DNA from: Ophiura sarsii
Lineage: Eukaryota; Echinodermata; Ophiuroidea; Amphilepidida; Ophiuridae
Direction of reading: 5' to 3'
Assembly: GCA_035610835.1 (NCBI GenBank)
Contig: CM069452.1
Span: forward strand, 13,363,753-13,427,752
DNA length: 64,000 nucleotides
Part shown: positions 1 to 12,085 of the stretch, piece after piece
Numbering within the stretch: position 1 is the stretch's first letter
Layout: each line of letters begins with the position of its first letter
Translations under genes and position numbers: made by a program
The notes under the pieces: generated by a model
What the model was told of the DNA's origin: nothing
The model's input: the letters and a program-made list of their open reading frames with translations, nothing else
The model's database searches: none

Positions 1-1399
1 GCATTATGACAGTAAATATAGGAAATGCACGAATTGCACGGTCACTTAAAATGATACAATCACGAAAAAATGATAAAAATAGCTCAATGACCACTAAGTG
101 TGTTAAACCAAACCATGTCCATATTCTCATTGAGGTATTATCAAATAAGTATTTTCCTGTCAAAGTCCTAAGACGCAATTCTAATTGCTAATATTATTAT
201 AAGTCATTTTTGAATCAGCAACTTATTCACCAATGAAATAACTGACATACAGATCCAGAACAAATCAAACTTGGTTGGTCATCACTTACTGACAATTATC
301 CCTAATGAGATGGTTACACGCAAGTAACAAAACAAATGAACCAACCCATTTAAGATATCTTAGGGAGTACCATAATGCATCAAACTTGTCAGGGTTTTTT
401 TTATCTCCAACTCCTACTGATTCCTGTTGAAATTAACAGAACTTGTAAGATAAATGATTTTGAGACTTTTTCAGATCTTTTTAAAACCCTACGTTTAGTG
501 TTCTGTTATTTTCATTAAAGTGTTTCTACCAAATATATAAACCTTAGTACTTTGTGAATTGATTTAAAGGAGAACAGTGCTATTCATGCAACCAAGCATT
601 ATATAGTAGGAAAATAATTATCTAATGTATATTGACCAGTTTAACTGAACACAGAAATACAATATTCAATCAAATGAATTTAAACTACACATCCCCAACC
701 TGTGATTATTTGAAATTTGCGTCCGGTTGTATGTGTCGAAAGTGCTGATGGGATAGCCATACCCAATATTGTGACGTCATCGTTACTAAAACCGCCTCAT
801 AACCAACAGGTCGCTGCACGTAATCACGCAGGAATTCAAAGCATAAATCAAAAATATCAATTCAAGAAACATTGATGTAGACATCTCTCAACTGTTTCTT
901 CATAGGATCGATCAATAAGGCAACGTCCATGCAGGGGATTTTTTTCTTTCTAAAGTCAATTTTGTCTTAACGCGGCACTTTAAAAACTTTAACCTTCGGA
1001 TGTGGTCTGCATAATAATAATGCTATGTATATGAGCGCTAAAGTTCCATGGCAAGGATTTCCTTTAAGGTAGTGCATTTGTACTGAAACCCAATTCAACA
1101 CATGGAGTTACAATTGTAACATGCATGTAGATGTGCTTGTGTTGTAAAATTTCCTTTTGGGAAAAGCCTCACAATTTCCCCCTATTTTTGGTGGGTGTCT
1201 TCCCTGAATGGTAATGGCCTTCTAGGTATTTCCGTCTCACATGGCTGATGTCTTGAGCTCCTCCACCTCAAATCCTATGTCCATTTTGAATGACGTAAAG
1301 GGCTAGGTCTTCCAGGATTTCTGGTTCCAATGCTTTAGAATCCAGTGTATGAGTTAGGTCTCATGGGACAAGTAGTCTAGTCTGTCTAGTCAACAAGTA
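1..1399. other. Intergenic or intronic, no gene seen
   Basis: Every open frame here is short, lacks splice signals and resembles no family I know. No repeat shared with the rest of the window was recognised. It may be intron of the minus-strand PDZ gene further right, because the remaining exons of that gene must lie at lower coordinates. Confidence 0.5.
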
Positions 1400-2060
1400 T
1401 TGTGGAAAGTGGATATCCTCTGCAGTGCTGCAGTGAATTATGAGGTACTAACAAGATCTTGGGCTACAAAAGAGATCTTCTTTGTAGTCGATTATCACAA
1501 ACTGACCAAAGCTGGAACTTCAGATTTATTTCAACCAGCTAGTCGGGCAGGTAACTCGCAAAAAATACCTGCCCAACAGAAATTCCACCAGCCAGTGTAA
1601 CGCATTTACACTGTGAGTTCAATTTTTTTTACCTGCCAGTCGGGCGAGTACTTTTGTATTTTCACCCGCCCGACACAAAAGTTATCCGCTATGGGCAGGC
1701 GGGCAGGTGCTATTTCCAGGCCTGAAACTGACCATGGTCACTCTAATTCTAGAGAAATTCTCTTTTAGCACAGTCCTGTTGCAGTGCATTATGCACTGCC
1801 AGTTATGAGTAGCATAACACAATCAATCTTCTCTCATTTAATTCCATATGGTTACCCCTATAGGGTCGGTGCTGCAGTGCATTGTGGGTAACTAAGGAAA
1901 TCTTTATATTCAATCATCACTAACTGACCCTCATCACTCTTATTTACTTCCATTAGGATCCCCTTTTTAGCAGCGATACTGCAGTGCATTGTGGGTAACT
2001 AAGGAAATCTGCTTTATATCCGATCATCACCAACTGACCCTCATCACTCTAATTTACTTC
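1400..2060. repeat. Degenerate tandem repeat
   Basis: A block built around GCAGTGCATTGTGGGTAAC followed by 'tcatcac..aactgacc..tcactct' occurs at about 1866 and 1980, about 115 bases apart. More diverged relatives are at about 1420 and 1780. A G/C-rich stretch with repeated 'cgggcaggt' words (about 1530-1720) interrupts the array and may be a separate insertion. Confidence 0.6.
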
Positions 2061-3608
2061 CCTCATATCACTCTCTAATCCTAATCCTTTCACTAATCCT
2101 AAGCAAGTGTGTAGGATGTTTAATTAGCTTGTTTTAAGTTTCATTTCCATGAATTGAGTGATGGTGGTGTATACGTGACGGCCCAAAGGAAGTGAACCAC
2201 ACTTTATCAGGCTTAGTACAATGTCCTGAAAGACTGGTTAACACAACATATCACACCTAATAGTCACTCCTCCTATAATTAGGGCAATTTTAACACAATG
2301 TCAACCAAGTCCATTCAACAACCCAATGTGATGCAATAATGGAGATGTCAATCTGATTCATTGCATGATTTTCGGAGATTGCTGATCATTTGAATAAACA
2401 AAGTAAAAAAAGAACAAATCGAGGATAGTCAATAGTCTTGGATGAGTCTTAAAGATAGTAAAATCCAACTTCAATGCTAGTTAGATAGAAAATACAGGCC
2501 ATCACCGAGAGTTCTAGGATTGGACCCCCCCCCCCCCCCCCTACAATTATCTTGAGAATCTTTGACCAGTGCATTTCACCAGTATATATATATGTATGTG
2601 CATTAATACTCACGATATTCACACAGATTTTGGACCAGAAATGAGCCATCATGCACCGGTGTAGTTACAGTGTTGCAGAATTGGACTACATTTTTACCCC
2701 TGCACTGCGGGCGGCCAAAAAAATGTGTGCCACAGCCTGCAAAACGCTCTGCTAACTTTGTATTAGATATGGGCTCAACAAAAATTGGGCTACTTTGTGT
2801 TGTGGGCCACGGTCTAGAGGGCACTTGCGCCGTCGTTTGGGACAAACTTCAGTTGGCAACAATGTGTAGTTAGCACATTACACGCAACAGGCACTCTAAG
2901 TACACTTAACACTGTTCAGGAATTCTCAAGGTGATTACAGTAAACCAACCATTCAAATATTCTACTACATACAGGGTTTTCTTTCATTTGCATCCTCTAT
3001 CCTTAGGAAGTAGGTAAGCATCAAACCTTGACGGTTTTCAACACACCTTTCCTTCAATACTATGGCAAGGACAATCCGGAGCACGTACAACAACATGGAA
3101 CTTGAAACCGATTAGGAGCTATGGCAATCATCCCTGCGGCAAGTGTTGCCATATTGGAAATGGGATAATGTCATGGGTAATATTCATACTCAACGAAGAC
3201 AGATGCCTCTCTCTTACATGAGAGGGAGAAGTTGTTGTTTTACAGTTCATACCTTCACTTTTCACTGAATCAAGTGGCATGTGAACCGTTGGACAACAAC
3301 CATCTCCTAATGACATGGTTAAGAGACGTAACATTGAGTAAAAAAAAAGCCCAGAGTCCCTAAGCATTTTATTCTAACACGCACTTGTCACATTAGAATA
3401 GTAATCATGTTCACACTAACCCTAACAGTAGGGAGAAACTATGGCAACATTGGCAGTAAATTGGGCTCTTTCATCAACAATCCCACTTAGAAATACTGCA
3501 CATATGGAAACCAATTACTACAACTAGATCATAATCTACATTTGGCACCAAACTGGGCTCTTTCAACAACTCCTCTTAGAAATACTGTGCATACAGTGTG
3601 AAGATACT
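2061..3608. other. No assigned gene; C-run at 2525-2542
   Basis: It holds an 18-base C run and a short duplicated block (about 3455-3600, 'gggctctttcA..AACTCC..tagaaatactg'). A minus-strand open frame at 2614-2845 ends in a GTGAGT donor but has no recognisable homology; it is listed under findings. Confidence 0.45.
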
Positions 3609-3838
3609 ATAGTTTGATCAGTTCCAAATCGATGGAGCTTCCTTACAGCAGCGAATGAATACAGAAGGATGTGGGCGCGCATGAAGGCAACAAGCGCACT
3701 GTGCATCATATGCATGACGCGTGCGTGCGACCAAAACCATGTGCGCGTGACTATAATTACGTGTGCACGCTTGGATTACGTTTGAGCGCAGATAAAAACT
3801 GACTATTTTTCGCCAATTTGGAAGTGATTTAGGCAGTT
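3609..3838. mobile_element. Foldback/MITE family FB4, copy 1
   Basis: The left end reads TATAGTTTGATCAGTTCCAA and the right end carries CCAATTTGGAAGTGAT, a decayed inverted copy. The interior is rich in GCGCGC and TGCGTGCG words, unlike the AT-rich surroundings. The same architecture recurs at 46301-46523 and 54576-54807. The inverted ends and lack of coding capacity suggest a non-autonomous DNA transposon. The right end has lost the last dozen bases of the terminal repeat. Confidence 0.7.
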
Positions 3839-4802
3839 ATCGAAGCATGCTGACAATATGTTGAATAGCACCATGAATAGTACAGGTGAATTCCAACAGG
3901 CGCAGTACCTGTTGGATAGAATTAGGTTGGGGATATACCTTTAAGTGAAATGTTGCTTGTTATAGGCCTAATACAAGTTAATATGACCCTTTTTAAACAT
4001 TTTACATAATTATTACAATCTGCCTAACTCACAATGCTGACTTAGGCAGAATTGCAATTGTGCATTTATCAACACTTTTGATTTGTCAATGACTTATATA
4101 TTATTACAGCATGTGCATAATGTAATGAAGTCATGATTTATGCAAAAAACTCAATTTCGCTGAAAAGTGAGTTAGGCAGTTATCAAAGCAGGCTGACGAA
4201 ATGCTACATACAGCGCATTTAGATTATAATGGTTCAGACAAATACTGAGGCTGCATCTGATTGAGAATTGGGCTCTTATATCATACTTCATCTCACTTTG
4301 GCAAAACTGCACATTATAAACATGAGTATTTTTGTTAGACGGAAGGATGTGTATTCAAACATAGAGATGGCAGTATATGCACATTGACCGTGTACAAATG
4401 TCAGTGTGACAATTGATTTAGGGTGGGATACATCAAATTAAAAGCATCAGATGGGGAAGCGGTCAATTTGACACCCCTGGATGCATAGTTAGTCTTGAAG
4501 TGGTGATGGCTGATTTGTCATGACCTATTTTTCACGCTATATCAATCATCTTTTTTGTCATTTTTATTAAATGGTACTCCTTTGAGAGTTGAAACAATGA
4601 ATAAATCATTATGTTATAGTTTGTATTGAATGTTCCATTGAGGGTTGAACAGGTATTCTACTTAGTCATATTGGCTTATATAACTTTGAAAACCTACTTT
4701 TGTCAAACAGGTCAACCAGGATGATGCATGGTGTAGTTTACAACAGCAAATTATATTATTTCTGCATCCTCCCCATGTTGTGTACATTTCTGCACTCTCT
4801 CT
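3839..4802. other. No gene; short direct duplication
   Basis: The word 'ttaggcagttatc.aagca.gctgac' occurs at about 3829 and 4170, suggesting a further small repeat family. Nothing else is recognisable. Confidence 0.45.
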
Positions 4803-5063
4803 ATCGTGGCTGTTCTGTCAAAACAGTGGATGTTTTTCCGCCCTTCAGCATGTATAAAGTCAAACTGCCCAACGGTTTTGCATAAGAAGTGTTGCTTTAC
4901 ACATGTTCAGGGGCATGACACTCAGAAGGTTTTGATAGATGTGTTTTTGGCCCTTGAACATGTTTAGAGCAAGCTGCCAGATGGATATACATCTGAAGTA
5001 TTACTTTATACATGCTGAGGGGCCGGATATAGATACAAGGTTTTGACAGAACAGCGATGCTAT
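4803..5063. mobile_element. Foldback/MITE family FB5, copy 1
   Basis: The inverted ends are TATCGTGGCTGTTCTGTCAA on the left and the complement of the same word on the right (TTTTGACAGAACAGCGATG). Internally TTCAGCATGTATAAAGT on the left half is answered by TTTATACATGCTGAGG on the right half, so most of the unit can fold on itself. A second copy sits in an OTUD7 intron at 50764-51004. Confidence 0.75.
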
Positions 5064-5672
5064 GTTTATATCATAAAGCTTACATCATTCTAACAAGTGC
5101 TCTCCATATGGAAAGATATCAATGAGAATATACATTCCAAATCTGCATATTGTGTAAAACCTATAGCAGTCAATATTATACATAAAACTAAACAAAATAA
5201 AGGTTGCAATAAGAAGTTGCCCCGGCTAAGTAAAAATGACATTACTTACCTCATCAAAATATAAGGCTGACATTACATTTAGCAAATGTAATATTTTTAT
5301 CTCGTTCTGTGCAATGGTGTCAGTACGTATTCTGTTACCAAGCCAACAGAGTCATGTAATAATAACCGCTGATAATATACAAATATGCTGACATCACCGC
5401 ACAGAGAGTAACAAGATCACCAAACTATATAAAAGTTTGAGTTTGATAGTGTAACTAAGCCATTGTGTTAAACAGCTTGGGGTTATGCTTTGTTCATCTA
5501 ACATGCAGTGACATCAGAGTGTATTCTAGCGACTAACACAGTATTACGGTCCAAATGCCAAGATTTGTCTTTATTTGTGTGGGTACTTATACACAAGCAA
5601 ATTACTATCACTTACATTGGGATATGCTTAGATGTCAATGCACAGAGTTAGATAAACAAATTATAGTACTCT

Positions 5673-6037
5673 TTAAATAGATGATTTGGAAAAGTGTACT
5701 TTAGGTCTCAGATTCTGGAATGTACTAGTATCATCCGATACTGGCACATATTAAATGTTCAAGTATCAGGCGATACTGGAACATAATTATGTACCAGTAT
5801 CGTTCAATACTGGGACAAATCTCACTGGTATCAAATGTACAAGAATCGCCCCATACTGGAACATAAAAATGTTCCAGTATCGCTCGATACTGGAACACAA
5901 TTTAGTGTTCCAGTATCGATCGATACTGGTACAGTAAAATCATACCAGTATCGACCGATACTTGAAACTTAGTATTAAACGATACTGGTATACCATTATC
6001 TGGGACCTAAAGTACACTTTTCCGATGATTCCTTTAA
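5673..6037. mobile_element. Inverted-repeat element containing an array of 20-bp palindromes
   Basis: The outer arms share GGAAAAGTGTACTTTAGGTC in inverted orientation (left arm at about 5688, right arm ending at about 6022), with TTAAA at both edges. Between them are at least seven variants of the palindrome CCAGTATCGATCGATACTGG, spaced by AT-rich linkers. There is no coding capacity. The right edge lies 16 bases inside the intron that follows the PDZ exon at 6054-6309. Confidence 0.75.
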
Positions 6038-6053
6038 CAAACAATTAATTCAC

Positions 6054-6309
6054 CTTCTTTTAACCTTCCATCTGCTGCCGCTGCACCAGTCGGAAATATC
6101 GTCTTGACAAATATTCCCAGTTTGCCCTTAGCTGAATCCTCTCCTCCTACAATGCTGAACCCCAATCCTTTACCATATCCTCCTTTGATGAGAGAGATTT
6201 GCTGGGTCACGGAGGGGGTGGGGGATGCTCTACCAGAGGAGGGGGAGGATGGAGCGCTAGATTCGAGAACTTTTGCCACACCATCAGGCTTGTTGAGACT
6301 TGAGGATGT
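6054..6309 (-). CDS. PDZ-domain exon, PDZD2/pro-IL16-like (internal exon)
   Basis: This internal exon is 256 bases long. It starts in phase 0 after a TTATCACAG acceptor and ends after one base of a codon at a GTGAAT donor. It encodes a Ser/Pro-rich linker of about 30 residues and then the first half of a PDZ domain: the carboxylate-binding loop [10 protein letters not shown], then [21 protein letters not shown]. This combination is typical of the PDZ domains of PDZD2 and pro-interleukin-16, scaffold proteins that bind C-terminal peptides of membrane partners. The rest of the domain (usually 'DEILxVNG...') must be on the next exon at lower coordinates, which I could not find. Family assignment is by remembered similarity; a different multi-PDZ scaffold is possible. 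Confidence 0.85.
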
Positions 6310-6853
6310 CTGTGATAACAGAAGGATGTAATAAGTAATACAACCATAAGAGTGTAAAATGTGTATTACATACATAATTTGTTTAAAGATGAAAAGGAAA
6401 TTCAGTTATCATTTTAACAGGGTCATTCAAGAGTTAATAAGAGTTAACACTCTTAGATAAATAAAGAGTGTTTATAGTAGAATTATATCAATGGTCTCAT
6501 TACATTAGCATTGCAATTGTGTCTTTTTACGAAAGCAATGTTAAAATTCTTTGTTATTGTGTTTGGCATGTAGAGCCTGTTTTATCACTCAGGCAAAATG
6601 AACACCATTGTTGATATCGGATGCACATTTTGATATTTACTAGATTTATGGGGGATTTGCCTTCAAAAACAGATAGAAGCAATCATACATTTGAGGTAGG
6701 TAGTCAAAAGGGGGAAAAGGCTAAATGACCTTAAAAGCATCATCGGCAATTAGGAGGCCCTTGAGCTAGTGGTTGTATTGAGGATGTTCCTCAACAACAA
6801 CAAAAATTACAAACATGTCTTGAATTGCTTTTAATCCCTACGCCAATACCTAC

Positions 6854-6932
6854 CTTTTTACTTAGTGGTGAAGCAATGTTTGGTACAGAGAGTCTCTTCC
6901 ACTCGTCATGATTAGTTGTCAACTGATTATTT
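6854..6932 (-). CDS. Upstream exon of the PDZ-domain gene
   Basis: This 79-base minus-strand exon lies between a TTTTACAG acceptor and a good donor (AAAAAG then GTAGGT). The frame that stays open gives 26 residues beginning NNQLTTNHDEWKRLS and ending PLSKK. It ends in phase 0, and the PDZ exon 545 bases downstream starts in phase 0, so the two join without adjustment. Its first base completes a codon from an earlier exon. The content is linker-like with no domain. Support rests on paired splice sites, phase match and position rather than on homology. Confidence 0.65.
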
Positions 6933-7208
6933 CTGTAAAACACAAACAAATAAACATGGTCATGATATTTGAAATGATCATTTTAGCTATCTATAATACT
7001 GTTTTGTGAATTAACAATACACAAATCAAGTCTCTTATACTTGTGTTTAACATATTTAAGCAAGATATCTTGCAAATCTCGCTTAGCAAATACAGTAGTA
7101 GTAATGGATACAAGAATTTATGGGGGATCACAGGTACACATTGTATGAGAGCAAAGTCAAACCCTTCAACAATATCTTATACCTTATATGCACGGTACAG
7201 GTGGAACC

Positions 7209-7336
7209 ACTTGGAAGCGAGGCTCTTTTCTCACACGGACTATCACGCCCCACTGCGTCAGTGTTTTCACGCAGGTTTGCGCATCGCGTGACGCGGTTGG
7301 GCATGCTGATAAGAGGGGAGAGCCTCGCTTTCATTT
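7209..7336. repeat. Short inverted-repeat element
   Basis: The ends are GAAGCGAGGCTCTTTTCTC and its near complement (GAGAGCCTCGCTTTC). The interior is CpG-rich (cacgccccactgcg, gcgtgacgcgg). Open frames on both strands here are by-products of the GC-rich composition. Confidence 0.6.
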
Positions 7337-7539
7337 CAAAATGGTGATTGCTTGCAAGTAGCGTATAGGCCTAGCATGAATTCCAAGAAAAGAGATGTAC
7401 ACACACTACAGTAATCAATTTTGTGGGCTTTAGTTATAGCTCCTTTAAGACTGAATTACAATGTTCATCTCAACTGCTTTTAATATTCTCTTAATCTTGA
7501 CTCCATTTTGTTTTACTCAATGCATTAACATTGTTTGCC

Positions 7540-7775
7540 TCTACGGCGATGGGGGAGGATAAACCCGTGCTACGGACACAACTGACCAGTAATTTTTCAA
7601 TTTTAAGAAGAAAACAATTTCTTTACCAAATTTTGGAAACATTTTGCAAATTATTTAATATTTTGAATTGTTGAAAAATATGTAGGGAGGACACAAACAA
7701 AAACGCCAGACTGACCAACCTACCAGAGAGGTCCATTTGCCCATAGAGCAGGGGTTGTTTTTGTCGCCTAATTTA
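7540..7775. mobile_element. Foldback family FB7, copy 1 (diverged)
   Basis: The right end reads 'gagaggtccatttgcccatagagcaggggttg', the same as the copies at 8940-9195 and 13868-14106. The AT-rich middle contains 'attgttgaaa' words. The left end is eroded. The three copies define the family. Confidence 0.55.
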
Positions 7776-8076
7776 ATTGTTTATGTATCTGCATGATCAA
7801 AGATGAATCCCAGAAAAAGGGCACAAATACTGCATTGATCACTGGAATATGTTAATGTAAAAAGGAAGCGAAATGATCAATCATCCAATCCTACCTGAAG
7901 TCTTAACATTTTTGCGTCAAATTCTACCAATCCTCAAGATAACTAATTGCTTGTCTAGGTAAATATCCTTATAGGAGTCTATGATAACAGCTGCATGGAA
8001 TTACCTAAACATTATACGAAAATATATATGAAGAGATATACCATAATAAAAACTTCAATAATCAACAACAATATTA

Positions 8077-8214
8077 GTTATCCCCTGCATGTTCACACAA
8101 TACGGAAAAATACCTATGGTTTGGCATGTCATATCACATGAGGCCGCAGGCCGAATGTGATATGGCACAAACCATAGGTATTTTTCCGTATTGTGTGAAT
8201 ATGCAGGGGATAAC
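8077..8214. repeat. Near-perfect 138-bp inverted repeat
   Basis: Each arm is about 60 bases (starting GTTATCCCCTGCATGTTCAC), separated by a short GC-rich loop (gaggccgcaggccg). The arms differ by only a few bases. It would form a long hairpin and is probably a small foldback transposon or a recent inverted duplication. No coding content. Confidence 0.85.
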
Positions 8215-8334
8215 GAATTTATCGTTTAGTCCCAATAAAAATTGTATTTAAACACTCGCGGAAAACTAAACGTCAAACAATACTAGTATCTAGTTAGACT
8301 AGAGCAAGGCGCTGAATTCTCTTCCCTTCCTTAC

Positions 8335-8385
8335 CTCCGTAAAATTCAACCCTTTAACAGGCTCTGCGCCATCGCCTCTGTCCAT
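8335..8385 (-). CDS. Candidate first coding exon, unknown gene
   Basis: An ATG at 8385 opens 17 codons (MDRGDGAEPVKGLNFTE) that end exactly at an ACGGAG/GTAAGG splice donor in phase 0. The 5' side is comparatively CpG-containing. It lies 1.4 kb upstream of the PDZ exons on the same strand, so it could be an alternative start of that gene. However, the exon at 6854-6932 needs two carried-over bases, so they cannot join directly. There is no homology support, and a chance donor is a real possibility. Confidence 0.25.
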
Positions 8386-8939
8386 AAAATCATCGCGAAA
8401 AACATGTCTGGTTAGGTTATATGCAGATCTTTTTTTTTTGGCGTGGGTTAGACCTTTTTGCTGTAAATTTTGGCCTCAGAATGTAACAGAAATCGACTCG
8501 GTTGCATTTAAATCATCCACCATTTTATTTGTTTATCGTATTTTAAGCAACTCTTCCACAGACGCAAAGCAATCGCTTTACACGTAATATAATTTCGCGC
8601 CATCTGGTAACGCGGTTAATCGACGATATGGAATATATCGTGTGGTTTGACTTGTTGTTTACACGATATGGATCAGATTTCATACGTGTTAACCAATGAG
8701 ATTGAAGTATGTACACTTACTAAACGATAATATAAGAAAGTACATTAATGTGAATCGTTTGCCAAGATATATTATGTGTCATTACATTCTGCCGTCTATC
8801 TCTATTTAAAGATACTACATTAGATTGACATATTTATTTTGATCACCTGGTTTTATGCCAATAAATTAGTACTTTGATTCACATCTTGGAGCCAAGAACA
8901 TTTTGATATATGATCTAATTGGTTATTGGTTTAAATATG

Positions 8940-9195
8940 GATGAGATCATAAGAGCACAAGGTGACCAAAAAAAGAATACAGGCCTGACCGACCCATTTT
9001 TTTAGAAATCTGTGAAAAAAATGTTTATTACTTAGTCAAAAAAACGGCAAAAGATTTGTTTGGATTTTTAGGGTCATTTTCAAGGGAAAATACAATGCAA
9101 AACAAGAGAAAGAAAAACCAACACCCCGACCGACCGGCCCGAGAGGTCCGTTTGCCCGTACAACAGGGTTTCTTTTATTCGTCACCCAAAGGGCA
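8940..9195. mobile_element. Foldback family FB7, copy 2
   Basis: The left part 'caggcctgaccgacccat' and the right part 'cgaccggcccgagaggtccg..tacaacagggttt' match the copy at 13868-14106 over both ends. The middle is AT-rich and diverged. There is no intact reading frame. Confidence 0.65.
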
Positions 9196-9525
9196 TCATA
9201 TCAGTTGCTGGCACAGCCTATTTAGATGCTTGAGTTAAGTATGAAACACAAATCTCACATGTTGGATTCAAATCAACAACAGAGATTTAGGTAGTTTGCT
9301 GCCAAGTGAACTAAAGCTATGGTCGCTGCTGAAGATTTCAAATAATTTGACCTGCATTTTGGGTGATAAAATTGCTTACTAGCCATAATGCCCTCAAAAT
9401 GTTTCCAATATTATTTTTGCCCCAGCTACAACATTAGATTATACAAGCAAAGAACAGTGACAAACAGTCAATGCTTCCTTACCAGCGAAGGGAAACATAT
9501 TCTGAAAAGTGTAGTCCTACATAAT

Positions 9526-9771
9526 TCGAGGGCTCATAAACAAAAGGCCTTATCTCCTTTTTTCAAAAATGAGTTTAGTATCAAAATATTCAGAAAGAAA
9601 TTCTCTTTCCATAGCACACAGCATTATCTCTATAACACAACCCCTTTCAAAGTTATAGCCAGTAACACAAGGCCTCATCTGTATCTCCCCAATGTGTTTA
9701 AAAATCTTCAATAGCCTTTTTCTCAAAATGGTCAAAATGGAGATAAGGACTAATGTTTCTGAGCCCTCGAT
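9526..9771. mobile_element. MITE family FB6, copy 1
   Basis: The inverted ends are TTCGAGGGCTCATAAACA on the left and TGTTTCTGAGCCCTCGA on the right. The interior closely matches the copy at 53361-53607, including the block 'caaagttatagccagtaacacaaggcctcat' and 'tctccccaatgtgtttaaaaatcttcaata'. Open frames on both strands over this interval are a property of the repeat, not of a gene. Confidence 0.8.
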
Positions 9772-9846
9772 ATGTGTGCAGAATATTAACATAATAGCTG
9801 ATTTGCAGTGACTCTGTGTCCTAGATAATTTGCTGGCAAAGGGCAA

Positions 9847-11673
9847 AGCCTAACCTAGATTACCAATCAAAAGAATGTTGACAAAATCCAAAATCACCTT
9901 CGTTGACAGCCTATTAACTTATCAAAAATACTACTATAATCAAATATTGCGATAATGCTGCTGGTACAGCTGTAATAACCAGGCTGTCCCAAGTGCATAT
10001 ATGTAGTCGTAATTTCAATCAGTGAAGTTTGTTTGAGATCAAAATCTAAATTAAACAAAATAATATGTTGAAATGTGGCTTTATTTTGGAGGGAAACATA
10101 CTGATACAGCTTCCTCCTATGGAATGTTCAAATATAGTCTGCATAAATCAAATTCATGTTTTTATTTCTAGGCCAAATATTGACTTTAATTCTTTGGTAC
10201 TCAATTACCATTGTTCCGTGATCAAAACATTTAATCAGGCTGACATTTAACCAAGATTGGATCAAAATACAGCTAATAAAATTCCCAACAGTCTTATGTA
10301 TAAATGATGTCATTATGGCAATAATGAAACAATCATATTCAAAATCATTAGTTATGGACTTTCTTTCTTTAACAATTTGTTTACATTATTAATTCTGTAA
10401 ATAAATGTGATGACATTACAGTAAAACTCATAATTAAATGAACACCATAGAGTAGCATACTCTGTGGGATACTGGTGTCATACCTTCGTGTAAGAGCGCG
10501 AGAGTTAGTCTAGGGGATTGAGGGATTACACAGAATAAAGTTTATAATCCCTTATTGAAGTTTACAATCTTGGACAATATTTTGATTGCGTCAATAAAAT
10601 CTACCCTATCTCTCTCTGGTTCAATTTAGAAATATGATTTTGGGGTTATTGGATATTGGAAGGGATCAACATTGCCCAGTGGGGTGGGGAGGGGGGGGGG
10701 GGGGTATTCAGGTCGAGCAAAGGCTTCAAGCTTTCCATCAAAGACAGCTACTTTTTAATAGTGTCAATTTTGTGGAAACAAGGACACATTAAAGTTGAAA
10801 TATCATCAGGATGTTCCACCTAATTATGACCACAATTGTAGTTTCATGAAAGCTTACATGAAGGATGAACCCGGATGCTTCACTCTGATAACTTCAAGGA
10901 AAATAACCAGCAGATTATAAGCTTAAACAATTATGATATCTTTTATAAATACCAGGTAGTAAGCAATTTCAAGAAATAAAAATGAAAATCTCTGACCTAA
11001 ACATAGTTGTATTTTGGTCCCAACCTCTTAATCCTTCCGTGTATAAACATGCCAAACCGCCTTAAAACATGGAAACTGCACGTTTTACTGACTAAATATA
11101 ACTCTTGGTGACAGGAACTTTTCTCAACATATTTATTATCCCTATGTGTATTGTGTCCATATACCTGTCATCAGCCCTTAGGATACAATTACACTGTAAA
11201 TATACCTATTCAGATGGATATGCTATCCGTATTTAAACTTTTATCTTGAATACAACTATAAATCACTAACAGGGAAATTTGTTCTTAACTGCCCATGGAG
11301 TGATCTTTGAGAGGAAATCTACTATGCTTAATAACTGATGTTATGATATCACGCAAGAGTTAACATCGATGGAATCTGGGGGGAAATATTCTGAATAAAA
11401 AATCTGACCATGTAGTAACATAGCATCAGACATGATACAATTTAACATTGTATACGATTGCGCTATCGTCTTACCGCATAAATCACTGCGTAAAGTTAAA
11501 ACCAATCTGAGACTTCAATCTAAACCAATGCAGGAATTCACACTCATGCGTTACTACAGAATATGAAATAGCGCAAATTCATGCTATGGTTCTTTTTAAT
11601 CTCTAAAATCAGCATGGGTGGAGAAAGCGGGAAATCATGGGGGTAAGTATGTAAGCACTGGTTCCTGTTCCAT
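9847..11673. other. No gene; G-run near 10690-10705
   Basis: AT-rich sequence with no coding signal. The only structure is the long G run near 10690 following 'ggggtggggagg'. Probably intron or intergenic. Confidence 0.5.
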
Positions 11674-12085
11674 TGCCTATCTATCTTTCAAAGACCCTTA
11701 ACGAACACATATCATGTTCACGTTTCTCGGTATGTTTACCACAATATGTGAAAAGTTCAGATTTAAGGGATTTAAGGTACATTCTGATTGCTTATCTATC
11801 TTTCAAAGGCCTTTAACGCTCACATATCAAGCTCATGTTTCTGAGTACATTCGATGCAATGTATGTAAAGCTAGAGGAAAAAAATCAAAGACCTTTAACG
11901 CTCACGTTTCATTCTCAAATTTGTGAGTATGTTTGCCGCAATGTATGACAAGTTGAGATATAAGGTAGATTATAATTGCATGTCTTTCAAAGACCTTTTA
12001 CGCTCACATATCATGTTCACATTTTGGCATATGTTCAATGTAATGATGTGTGATAAATTCAGATTATTTGAAGTACATTAATGCT
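11674..12085. repeat. Degenerate tandem repeat, about 110-bp unit
   Basis: Four blocks share 'tctttcaaagacctttaacgctcacatatcatgttcac', a variable stretch and 'gcaatgtatg.aaa'. They start at about 11689, 11800, 11886 and 11985. Unit lengths differ, so the array is old. The 70-codon open frame inside it is incidental. Confidence 0.7.

Noticed and set aside
6104..6331. 75-codon plus-strand frame opposite the PDZ exon
   Set aside because: The minus-strand frame has a clear PDZ domain and matching splice sites; this is its shadow.
7043..7347. Overlapping frames on both strands
   Set aside because: They arise from the CpG-rich inverted repeat at 7209-7336.
9388..9846. Open frames of about 100 codons on both strands
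   Set aside because: They coincide with MITE family FB6, whose second copy at 53361 has them broken.
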